A stretch of DNA of 53,773 bases from CAIVPM01 sp964477265. Its GTDB lineage: Bacteria > Bacteroidota > Bacteroidia > Chitinophagales > Chitinophagaceae. The translations under genes and the position numbers were made by a program. The stretch covers positions 1 through 53,773 of the forward strand of contig CAYZDJ010000020.1 in the NCBI GenBank assembly GCA_964477265.1, given 5' to 3'. Numbering within the stretch: the stretch's first letter is position 1; each line of letters begins with the position of its first letter. Shown piece after piece: positions 19,734 to 26,958 of the stretch. Under the pieces are notes generated by a model. That model did not search any database and was not told where the DNA came from. It was given only the letters and a program-made list of their open reading frames with translations.

Positions 19734-20056
19734 TGGTTTTTCTTGCCAATGAAAATATTCCTTCAGATTCTATTGAATTATTAAGGGCATATAATTGCAA
19801 AGTCATTAGCATAAAAGAAGAGTTTAGAGGTGCAAATGACCTTGCTGTCATAGAAATAGCCAATCAATACAATGCAGTGATTTTAACATTTGATAAAGAT
19901 TATGGTGAAATAATTTTTAAATCTGATAATAATAATTTTCCTTCAGTAATTTTTTTCAGGTTCAAAGGATATGATTCATTATTTGCAGGAACAACACTGA
20001 TACAATTATTACAAAATAGTAGTATTAAACTTGAAGGTTTTTTTACTGTTGTTTAG
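19733..20056 (+). CDS. DUF5615 PIN-like protein (toxin-like)
   Basis: A 107-residue protein with the Mut7-C/DUF5615 pattern: FLANENIPSDSIELLRAYN at the start, then ILTFDKDYGEI with acidic residues in the PIN-type arrangement (N7, E6, D61 and D63 region). PIN-fold proteins are metal-dependent RNases. It overlaps the upstream DUF433 gene by one base and likely forms the toxin of that pair. The small chromosomal module is intact. Confidence 0.85.
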   Translation: MVFLANENIPSDSIELLRAYNCKVISIKEEFRGANDLAVIEIANQYNAVILTFDKDYGEIIFKSDNNNFPSVIFFRFKGYDSLFAGTTLIQLLQNSSIKLEGFFTVV

Positions 20057-20087
20057 GAAGAAAATATCAGGCAAAGAAAACTTTAAA

Positions 20088-20429
20088 ATGCAACAGCAAA
20101 ATTTAACGCTCAATCAAGCACAACAACAAGTTGATGAATGGATAAAAACCATTGGTGTACGCTATTTCAACGAATTAACCAACCTTGGAATTTTGGTTGA
20201 GGAAGTTGGTGAGCTATCAAGATTAATGGTAAGAAAGTATGGTGAACAATCTTTCAAAAACAATGAAGCAGAAAAAAATTTGGCTGATGAAATGGCTGAT
20301 GTGTTATGGGTTTTAATTTGCCTTGCTAATCAAACTGGAGTTGATTTAACTGATGCCTTGCAAAAAAATTTTGAAAAGAAAACCAACAGAGATAAAACAC
20401 GTCATCAGGAAAATGACAAGTTGAAATAA
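20088..20429 (+). CDS. MazG-like nucleotide pyrophosphohydrolase
   Basis: A 113-residue all-alpha NTP pyrophosphohydrolase-type protein. The Mg-binding signature is seen as EEVGE (near residue 47) and DEMADVLW (near 75). MazG-like enzymes hydrolyse (d)NTPs to NMP and pyrophosphate, usually as housecleaning. I choose the ATG at 20088, since the in-frame start at 20031 lies inside the upstream toxin gene and gives a basic, unfamiliar N terminus. It sits 31 bases after the DUF5615 gene and may be co-transcribed. Confidence 0.85.
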   Translation: MQQQNLTLNQAQQQVDEWIKTIGVRYFNELTNLGILVEEVGELSRLMVRKYGEQSFKNNEAEKNLADEMADVLWVLICLANQTGVDLTDALQKNFEKKTNRDKTRHQENDKLK

Positions 20430-20436
20430 CTATATT

Positions 20437-21261
20437 CTAAACTGCCTTTTGTCTGTTTTTCTTTAGCGTCCACATAAATACAAATACACACAAAACTATA
20501 ATTAACCAAAGCCAGCTTAAACCTAGTATTTCTTTAAATAAAGTAGAAGGTTTGGTTTTGTCTTTTTCAAGTAAAAGCAACCCAATATCTCTTGCAAGCA
20601 TTCCCATAGATGCAGTATCTAAACCATTATATGCTTGTCCTAAACGCCAACGCATCTGGTAATCTTTATCAAGCAAAACAAAATGGGCAGTGTGTGGAAA
20701 GTCTTTGTCAATAGTATCTTGGACAATTTTATCCAGTTTCAATTCTTCAAAAATAAAATTATAAATACTGTCTTTATTGCCAGTAAGCAACCACCAGTTA
20801 TCAGGGTTCACACCCATATTGTCAGCATATTTCCTTAGTTGTGCAACACTATCACTTTCTGGGTCAATAGAAAAAGAAATAAACTGCACTACTGCTGTAT
20901 CCATTTTTACCCTTGAGCTACCACCTGTTTTAAAAACATCCTGCAATTGTTTCATGCTGCGTGTAAGCTGTGGGCAAATGCTGGCACAATGCGTAAAAAA
21001 TAAATCAATAACAATGGGTTTGTTTTTTATATCGTATAAACTAACACTATCGCCAAGCTGGTTTACAAGTTTTATATTTCTTGTTGTATGCCAGATAGTA
21101 TCGGTAATCGTTTTGCCGTTCTTTTCTTTTTCAACAACATCATCAAACAAAATTTTGCGAGGCACAGTAACAGTTCCATCACTATAATGCTTTAAAACCA
21201 AATAGCAAAAAACAGGAATAAGTATAGTTGCACAAAGTGTGATGATGGAACTTTTTTTCAT
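20437..21261 (-). CDS. SCO1/SenC-family copper chaperone
   Basis: A 274-residue membrane-anchored thioredoxin-fold protein that delivers copper to the CuA centre of cytochrome c oxidase. The N-terminal anchor is ITLCATILIPVFCYLVL. The CxxxC copper motif lies in FFTHCASICPQL, and the distal His in FPHTAHFVLLDKD. Unusually there is a second hydrophobic helix at the C terminus (LSWLWLIIVLCVFVFMWTL), so both ends may sit in the membrane. It converges with the MazG-like gene, with 7 bases between them. Confidence 0.9.
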   Translation of the reverse strand: MKKSSIITLCATILIPVFCYLVLKHYSDGTVTVPRKILFDDVVEKEKNGKTITDTIWHTTRNIKLVNQLGDSVSLYDIKNKPIVIDLFFTHCASICPQLTRSMKQLQDVFKTGGSSRVKMDTAVVQFISFSIDPESDSVAQLRKYADNMGVNPDNWWLLTGNKDSIYNFIFEELKLDKIVQDTIDKDFPHTAHFVLLDKDYQMRWRLGQAYNGLDTASMGMLARDIGLLLLEKDKTKPSTLFKEILGLSWLWLIIVLCVFVFMWTLKKNRQKAV

Positions 21262-21423
21262 TTATTTATCTTCTTAAAAATGATGTGCAAAGGAACGAGT
21301 ATTACAGTAAAATGTGCAAGTTGATTTCAAATTCATGTCATTTATTTTTAACAAAACTTTAGTAAAGCCCTTGTTATAAATAAAATTGAAAGTAAGTAAC
21401 CTTGCTTATCAAACATCAATTAA

Positions 21424-22125
21424 ATGAAATCACTTTTTTTATTCTCATTTTTATTTGCTTTAACACAAATAACATTTGCCCAAACTGCTGCAAACATTGA
21501 TACTACAAAGAAAGCTACTATTGAAATTCATTTAACAAATAGCAATAAGCAGCCATTGGCAAAGGAAGAAATAATTATTTCTTCGTCAAATAACAAACTT
21601 AACTACAAGGTTATTACTGATGAAAGGGGCAATGCGAATGTTGTTGTAAAAACAGGTTGCAATTTTATAATAAAGCTAAAAACAATTGACGATACTGTAG
21701 TGTATGGCAATATTGATATTCCTGCAATAACCAGTAAACAATCTTATTCTTCACCATTTGCAATTGATATGATTTATGAACCTGCAAGGCAATATACTTT
21801 TCACAGTTTAGAGTTTGATGTTGCTAAAGCTATAATTAAATCATCATCATATAAAGAGCTGGATTTATTGGTTGAATATCTGCAACGAAAAACCTCTGTA
21901 TCTATTGAAATTACTGGGCATACAGATAATGTTGGCAACGAAAACGATAATTTAATTTTAAGTAAACAAAGAGCGGATGCTGTAAAAAATTATGTTGTAA
22001 AAAAAGGCATTGCTGCAAGCAGGATAAAGACTTTTGGCTTGGGTGCAACCCAACCTATTGCTGATAATGCAACTACAGAAGGAAGGCAAAAAAACAGAAG
22101 AACCGAATTGAAATTTAATGAATAA
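21424..22125 (+). CDS. OmpA-family peptidoglycan-binding lipoprotein-like protein
   Basis: A 233-residue exported protein with a signal peptide ending near TFAQT. A middle carboxypeptidase-regulatory-like beta-sandwich (IEIHLTNSNKQPLAKEEI) precedes the OmpA C-terminal domain (about 130-233). The domain's signature is ITGHTDNVGNENDNLILSKQRA and RIKTFGLGATQPIADN. It should bind the peptidoglycan diaminopimelate and tie the outer membrane to the wall. No lipobox Cys is seen. Confidence 0.88.
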   Translation: MKSLFLFSFLFALTQITFAQTAANIDTTKKATIEIHLTNSNKQPLAKEEIIISSSNNKLNYKVITDERGNANVVVKTGCNFIIKLKTIDDTVVYGNIDIPAITSKQSYSSPFAIDMIYEPARQYTFHSLEFDVAKAIIKSSSYKELDLLVEYLQRKTSVSIEITGHTDNVGNENDNLILSKQRADAVKNYVVKKGIAASRIKTFGLGATQPIADNATTEGRQKNRRTELKFNE

Positions 22126-22167
22126 TAGAACTGCACAATAGCTTTTCTTTGCAGCAAAATTTGCTGT

Positions 22168-23307
22168 ATGAAATTAGAAACAAAGATTATTCATGCTGGT
22201 ATGGAACCAGACCCAAGCACTGGTGCTGTAATGATTCCAATTTACCAAACAAGTACTTATGTGCAAGCTGCACCTGGCAAGCATAAAGGCTTTGAATATG
22301 CACGTAGCCAGAATCCTACACGATTTGCTTTGGAAGAAGCATTGGCACAAATTGAAAATGGAAAATATGGCTTGGCTTTTAGTAGTGGCGTTGCAGCTAC
22401 AGATGCAGTAATTAAACTTTTGCAGCCTGGCGATGAAGTAATTGCAGCCAATGATATGTATGGTGGAACTTACAGGTTATTCAGCAAAATATTTGAAAAA
22501 TTTGGTATTAAGTTTCATTATGTAAATATGGCTGATGTCAATAATATCAAGGCTTTCATCAATGCCAATACAAAACTTATCTGGGCAGAAACGCCAACAA
22601 ATCCTTTAATGAATATTGTAGATATTGAAGGTTTGGCAAAAATTTCAAAAGCACATAATATTTTGCTTTGTGTAGATAACACATTTGCCAGCCCATATTT
22701 GCAAAATCCTTTAGACTGGGGTGCAGATATTGTAATGCATAGTGCTACAAAATATTTAGGTGGCCATAGCGATGTAATACAAGGTTGTTTGGTAATGAAT
22801 GATTTGGAATTGAGAGATAAGTTATATTTTATACAGAAAAGTTGTGGTGCAGTGCCTGGCCCTCAGGATTGTTTTTTGGTATTGCGTGGAATTAAAACAT
22901 TGCACTTGCGTATGCAAAGGCATTGTGAAAATGGAGCAAAGATTGCACATTGGCTAAGAAGTAATGATAAAGTTAAAACTGTTTACTGGCCTGGCTTTGA
23001 CGATGCTCCCAATCATGAAATTGCAAAAAAGCAAATGCGTGGTTTTGGAGGTATGATAAGCTTTGAACTGAAAGATGAAAGCATTGAGGCAGCCAATAAG
23101 GTTTTGTCATCAACGTATTTATTTTCTTTAGCAGAAAGCCTTGGTGGAGTTGAGAGTTTAATCAATCATCCTGCAAGCATGACACACGCCAGCATACCAA
23201 GAGAAGAAAGAATTAAAAATGGTTTGAGCGATGGCTTAATAAGATTAAGTGTAGGTATTGAGGATGCTGATGATTTAATAGAAGACCTGAATAAAGCCAT
23301 TGGGTAA
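22168..23307 (+). CDS. metB: Cystathionine gamma-synthase/lyase family PLP enzyme
   Basis: A 379-residue Cys/Met-metabolism PLP-dependent enzyme. The PLP lysine is in HSATKYLGGHSDV, and the family signatures YARSQNPTRFALE, FSSGVAATDA and VDNTFASPYLQNPLDWGADI are intact, as is SLGGVESLINHPASMTHA near the C terminus. Sequence alone does not separate cystathionine gamma-synthase (methionine synthesis) from gamma-lyase. The next feature is the tRNA-Pro promoter. Confidence 0.88.
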   Translation: MKLETKIIHAGMEPDPSTGAVMIPIYQTSTYVQAAPGKHKGFEYARSQNPTRFALEEALAQIENGKYGLAFSSGVAATDAVIKLLQPGDEVIAANDMYGGTYRLFSKIFEKFGIKFHYVNMADVNNIKAFINANTKLIWAETPTNPLMNIVDIEGLAKISKAHNILLCVDNTFASPYLQNPLDWGADIVMHSATKYLGGHSDVIQGCLVMNDLELRDKLYFIQKSCGAVPGPQDCFLVLRGIKTLHLRMQRHCENGAKIAHWLRSNDKVKTVYWPGFDDAPNHEIAKKQMRGFGGMISFELKDESIEAANKVLSSTYLFSLAESLGGVESLINHPASMTHASIPREERIKNGLSDGLIRLSVGIEDADDLIEDLNKAIG

Positions 23308-23328
23308 TAAATTACTCAAAAAAAATAT

Positions 23329-23358
23329 TTTGTAAAAATTTTCATTCCCCTACTTTTG
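23329..23358 (+). promoter_or_regulatory. Promoter of tRNA-Pro
   Basis: TTTG (23329-23332) and TACTTTTG (23351-23358) are separated by 18 bases, a good match to the Bacteroidota TTTG/TAnnTTTG promoter. Transcription would start about 20 bases before the mature tRNA 5' end. Confidence 0.65.
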
Positions 23359-25057
23359 CACTCCTTTCAAAAAAGGAAAAGCTCGGGAGGTAGTTCAGCC
23401 CGGTAGAATACCTGGTTTGGGACCAGGGGGTCGCAGGTTCGAATCCTGTCCTCCCGACACAACTGGACAAATTGATTTCATTATCAGTTTGTCCAGTTTC
23501 ATTTTCGGCTATAACCCTTTGCAGTTGTGCAATACAGGCAAACACTTCATTTACTTTTTCAGTTCGAAATGCACCGTTTTTGCGTTCATACACAACTCCA
23601 TTAGGAAATATGATATTTTGCAGCTTTTCTTTTTTGTTTACATCGCTGAAAGTCCAAGCTGTATTGAGTTGTAAAGAAAGTTGTAAGGCTTTGGTTAATG
23701 TGTCTATATAGTTCGAACTGTTTGTTTTGATAAGTTCAAGATTTTTCAAAACCTGTTGCTTTTCATCTACAAGTTTTACACTAAACTTTTGATAAGTATC
23801 TGCTGGCATAGCCCTGTTGATATAATAACCTTCCTCTATCCTGTCTATCTTGGTTTGGATTGTTTTCAGGTTTTGTTTCAAGGCATTTTCTTCTTCCACT
23901 TTGCTCTCATCAAGTTTGGTAAATTGTTGCTTGAAAGTGTAAAGTAATGGTTGCACCAAATGTGGTTGAATTGTATAGTTTGATAAGAACATTTGAAAAT
24001 CATTGTTCACCTCTTTGGCGTTTTTGTTATTGCAACAACCCTTTGTCCTGCATTTGTAATACCATATATTTTTTGACTTTACCACATAACCCGTGTAACT
24101 GTTACCACAATCATCACACTTCATAAAAACCTTTAAAGGCACATTTTGGTGTTCCTTCTGGTGTACAACGCCATACTTACCTTTTGCTGCTGCCCTTACA
24201 TCATTTACTTTTAAAAACAATTCTTTGCTTATCATCTTTTCGTGTGTTCCCTCTACCAATTTTCCTTCAAGCATTTTATTGGATAGAATGCCACAATAAA
24301 AGGGATTGGAAAATATCATACTTAACTTCTGCTTGTAAATTCTAATGCCATAGGATTGTAGTTTGATGAGTATTTCTTCATTCTTCATCCCTTTAGCTTT
24401 CCACTCAAAGGCTTTCTTTAATTTCCTGCCAGTATCATTAATAACAATTCTTCTCTCACCCTTGCTTCTACTATCATTTATTCCCTTTTTATCATATACA
24501 ATATCATAACCCATTGGTGGCTTTATACACCATATTCCTCTTTGCAGTTTTTCTTTTATTCCAGCCATTGCTCTTTGCCTTCTTAGCTGGTTATCATATT
24601 CGCTAAAAAGGAATTGAATATTTTGTTGAAACACCCCACCAGGATTACTGGTATCTATGGGTTGGGTAACTGCTACTATGGTTATACCGTATTTTTCCCT
24701 GAGGTCTTTGGCAAGTTTAATTGCACCACCACCTGTTCTGCTAAACCTATCTAAAAGATAGACCAAGATGTGTGTTACCTTTTTGTTCTTTCGCACATAA
24801 TCCAACATTCGTTGAAACTCTTTCCTGCCATCGGTTTTGGCACTTTCGTACACACCACCAAAATAATCTATGATTTCAAAACTTTGACGGTTGGCATATT
24901 CCTCTATTGCCTTTCGCTGAAAATCTAAAGACAGGTTGGTTTCAAATTGTTCCTTGCTGGAAACCCTTGTATAAACAATTGCTTTCTTTTCAATACCATT
25001 TGCTGATAAAGAAAACTTTGGTTTTTTAGCCCATTGATTAAATTGTTCTAATTCCAT
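23342..25057 (-). CDS. Large serine recombinase (site-specific integrase)
   Basis: A 571-residue serine recombinase with an N-terminal resolvase catalytic domain (YTRVSSKEQ, nucleophile Ser33; LLDRFSRTGGG), a recombinase domain (GIWCIKPPMGYDI), a zinc ribbon (CDDCG...CRTKGCC, about 315-345) and a coiled-coil C region. It very likely integrates and excises the element. The frame runs past the natural domain end: residues about 534-558 are the antisense translation of tRNA-Pro (GRTGFEPATPWSQTRYSTGL), then 13 more residues to a TGA. That tail is supplied by the host chromosome. The start follows the upstream gene's stop by one base, so the two are coupled. Confidence 0.92.
   Translation of the reverse strand: MELEQFNQWAKKPKFSLSANGIEKKAIVYTRVSSKEQFETNLSLDFQRKAIEEYANRQSFEIIDYFGGVYESAKTDGRKEFQRMLDYVRKNKKVTHILVYLLDRFSRTGGGAIKLAKDLREKYGITIVAVTQPIDTSNPGGVFQQNIQFLFSEYDNQLRRQRAMAGIKEKLQRGIWCIKPPMGYDIVYDKKGINDSRSKGERRIVINDTGRKLKKAFEWKAKGMKNEEILIKLQSYGIRIYKQKLSMIFSNPFYCGILSNKMLEGKLVEGTHEKMISKELFLKVNDVRAAAKGKYGVVHQKEHQNVPLKVFMKCDDCGNSYTGYVVKSKNIWYYKCRTKGCCNNKNAKEVNNDFQMFLSNYTIQPHLVQPLLYTFKQQFTKLDESKVEEENALKQNLKTIQTKIDRIEEGYYINRAMPADTYQKFSVKLVDEKQQVLKNLELIKTNSSNYIDTLTKALQLSLQLNTAWTFSDVNKKEKLQNIIFPNGVVYERKNGAFRTEKVNEVFACIAQLQRVIAENETGQTDNEINLSSCVGRTGFEPATPWSQTRYSTGLNYLPSFSFFERSAKVGE
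23384..23457 (+). tRNA. tRNA-Pro, anticodon UGG
   Basis: A complete cloverleaf: acceptor stem CGGGAGG with CCTCCCG, discriminator A, anticodon stem CCTGG/CCAGG around TTTGGGA (anticodon TGG), and the T-loop GTTCGAATC. CCA is not encoded. The antisense strand is entirely covered by the C-terminal end of the recombinase reading frame. The tRNA 3' end is the left boundary of the integrated element. Confidence 0.97.
23461..23498 (+). terminator. Hairpin just downstream of tRNA-Pro
   Basis: AACTGGACAAA (23461-23471) pairs perfectly with TTTGTCCAGTT (23488-23498). The stem extends inwards by five more pairs, including one wobble. It is followed by TCATTTT, a weak T-tract. It may end tRNA transcription and lies within the recombinase 3' coding end on the other strand. 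Confidence 0.6.
23509..23542. repeat. Left copy of the element-end repeat
   Basis: This 34-base sequence recurs at 47640-47673 in the same orientation with two mismatches, including a 23-base exact core starting CCCTTTGCAG. Here it lies inside the recombinase gene and encodes residues around 506-517 (CIAQLQRV). Confidence 0.85.
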
Positions 25058-25058
25058 A

Positions 25059-25364
25059 TTAAGCTGCTTTTGATTGTTGAATGATTAATGGTATTATTTG
25101 AGGTGATTCAATTTTCTGTTCATTTTTCAAATATATAATTTGTTGATTATCAATTACATTTATTTTTTCATTGCTAATCAATTCATAGAATATTGCACTC
25201 ATTTTTTCGAGGGTTTCAATTATCAGTTTTGCTTGCTCATCTGTGTAGTTTTCGCAGCCAGAGAATGTTTTTAAAACATCTGGTGTAAGTGAAGTCTTGT
25301 TTGGATTGATTTGATGCAACAATGTCTCAATAGGGTTGTCATTGTTTTTATGTACCATTTTCAT
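25059..25364 (-). CDS. Small hypothetical protein coupled to the recombinase
   Basis: A 101-residue protein with no family I recognise. It is mostly helical and polar, with a central TDEQAKLIIETLEKMSAIFYELI amphipathic segment. Its stop codon lies immediately before the recombinase ATG, which argues that it is real and translated with it. A role as a recombination accessory or directionality factor is possible from position alone; no DNA-binding motif is evident. Confidence 0.6.
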   Translation of the reverse strand: MKMVHKNNDNPIETLLHQINPNKTSLTPDVLKTFSGCENYTDEQAKLIIETLEKMSAIFYELISNEKINVIDNQQIIYLKNEQKIESPQIIPLIIQQSKAA

Positions 25365-25397
25365 AGGATTGAATTTTTTAGTTTTTGGTTAATTGGT

Positions 25398-26228
25398 TTA
25401 TGCTTCAAGCAGCTCAAAAACAATGTCAATGTTTTCTTTTTCTTCTGCTAATATTTCTAAAATATCAATTACTTTTTCAACTTCTGTAAGGTTAAATTTT
25501 TGTTGAATGAGTTTGATGTATTCAAAAATCTGTTTCTCTGTTTCAGTGGCTTTTTCCTGTTGAGGTGTAATCTCTTTTTTCTTTGTAAAAGTTACTGTTG
25601 GCTCATCTTCTTTGGTAGAGGTATTAGCTGCCTGATTTTGAAAAATTTGGTTATCCTGTTTAATAGCATCACCAATGCCATTGAGTGCAGGAACATTGGT
25701 AAACCAATGCACATTGTTTCTTAGTAATCCTTCTAAAGCCTTTGCTGCGAAATCACCAATATTGTCTTTAATGTTTAGCTTCTTTTCCTTCTCTTCTTTT
25801 AAACTGTTTTCTAATTGCTCAATATAGTCTTCTGCTTCGCTTAGTTGTTCTTTTAATGTTTCATTGTTTTTAACCAAGTTTTCAAATTCCCATTGCTTTT
25901 GCTGTATTTGTAGTTTTTCCTGCACAACGTTTTCAATACCTGCGAGTGAAAAGGAATCTGGTTGATTGGTTTCACTAAAATACAGTTGGTATCTAGTGCA
26001 TCTTCTTGAACAGCCATCATACAAATTGATAGTTACACTTTTTGTGTTGACATCAACGAACTCTTCGTGCTTTAAAAAATTCTCAACATCATTGGTTCGC
26101 TGCACAACTTTTAAATCGTCAATTTTAATATCATAGTCTCTTGGTCTTTGCTTTTCAGCATCATTAAGCAACAATTGGTGCAACTGATTTATTCTTTGCT
26201 CTGTGTATTTTTCTTTTACGATAGCCAT
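25398..26228 (-). CDS. Coiled-coil protein of the recombinase operon, function unknown
   Basis: A 276-residue protein with a basic N terminus (KEKYTEQRINQLHQLLLNDAEKQRPRDYDIKID), a beta-like central part, and a long coiled coil (about 115-150, KQWEFENLVKNNETLKEQLSEAEDYIEQLEN). An acidic helical tail ends in IDIVFELLEA. It is second in a minus-strand operon leading to the recombinase, 33 bases before the next gene. Proteins like this accompany Bacteroidota integrative elements; I cannot name a function. Confidence 0.6.
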   Translation of the reverse strand: MAIVKEKYTEQRINQLHQLLLNDAEKQRPRDYDIKIDDLKVVQRTNDVENFLKHEEFVDVNTKSVTINLYDGCSRRCTRYQLYFSETNQPDSFSLAGIENVVQEKLQIQQKQWEFENLVKNNETLKEQLSEAEDYIEQLENSLKEEKEKKLNIKDNIGDFAAKALEGLLRNNVHWFTNVPALNGIGDAIKQDNQIFQNQAANTSTKEDEPTVTFTKKKEITPQQEKATETEKQIFEYIKLIQQKFNLTEVEKVIDILEILAEEKENIDIVFELLEA

Positions 26229-26436
26229 TTGGTTTTTTTATTAGTTTGAATTTATTTTTTGTGGGAGCAGTTCTATTGGCGAGAATATGATTGAAATAAT
26301 CTTTTAATGTTTTGAAATTGTTTTCCCTGAAATAATCAATAATGTTGAGTTTTACGATGGTCGTGACTAAAATTTCCGACTCTTGTTGTGTTAAGTCCAT
26401 TGGGAACTCTTCAAAATAATCTTGCTGTTTTTGCAT
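26164..26436 (-). CDS. Small hypothetical protein, first gene of the recombinase operon
   Basis: A 90-residue protein, acidic at the N terminus (QKQQDYFEEFPMDLTQQESEILV) and strongly basic at the C terminus (KKPNGYRKRKIHRAKNK). It overlaps the next gene by 65 bases, which is long for a real pair but possible. The N-terminal two thirds look like a folded domain, whereas the basic tail is the overlap region. Unknown function; moderate support. Confidence 0.45.
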   Translation of the reverse strand: MQKQQDYFEEFPMDLTQQESEILVTTIVKLNIIDYFRENNFKTLKDYFNHILANRTAPTKNKFKLIKKPNGYRKRKIHRAKNKSVAPIVA

Positions 26437-26958
26437 AAAAATTTGTATTTAAAAGCAAACATAGAATATCGAAAAATTGTGATGTAGCTTTATGTACGTT
26501 AATGCTCAACAATTCCAAGTTGTTCCAAACAATTCCGAATTGGGACGTTATTGTCGCTTTTAAAAAAAGGAGAAAAGTTGAGGGAATATTCTTGTACAAA
26601 TTATGTACAGATTAGATATGGGCTAAACAGACATTCGATGTAAAATCACATTTCACAAACTACCAATATTGCTGAAACCCTTTGTGTAAAAGGTTTGTAA
26701 TGATAAAATGCACCACTATATTTTATGTAGGAGCAATTATGTACAGATTATGTACAGGTTAAAATACTTATTAGGAAATAGAAATGGTTTAGCAATAGCA
26801 GCATAAAGTAAACAAAATATCCTTGTTCTAATGTAGGTTTTACAATAAACACTTCCACAATAATGAATTTCTAATTTTTCTACTAAATATTATAGCTGAA
26901 CTTATTGCTTAAAAATCAATTAACACTAATATTGCTTATAAAGAATAGTATTTAAACA
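26437..26958. other. Divergent intergenic control region with iteron-like repeats
   Basis: These 522 bases separate the minus-strand recombinase operon from the plus-strand hsdM operon and hold no credible gene. They contain four copies of a TTATGTACRRTTA-like unit (next entry). There is also a cluster of CAATTCC units in short palindromes (about 26505-26545) and a small hairpin AAACCCTTT/AAAGGTTT (about 26685-26706). Promoters for both operons should lie here. Confidence 0.6.
26490..26761. repeat. Four iteron-like TTATGTACAGATTA repeats
   Basis: Copies at 26490-26501 (TTATGTACGTTA), 26601-26614 and 26737-26750 (both TTATGTACAGATTA) and 26748-26761 (TTATGTACAGGTTA). The last two overlap by three bases. 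The core TTATGTAC reads much the same on both strands (GTAC palindrome). They could be operators for a regulator of the divergent operons or a replication/transfer origin of an excised element. Confidence 0.65.

Noticed and set aside
26411..26599. A 62-codon minus-strand frame before the recombinase operon
   Set aside because: It lies in the repeat-bearing intergenic region, overlaps the next gene in another frame and has no recognisable protein character.
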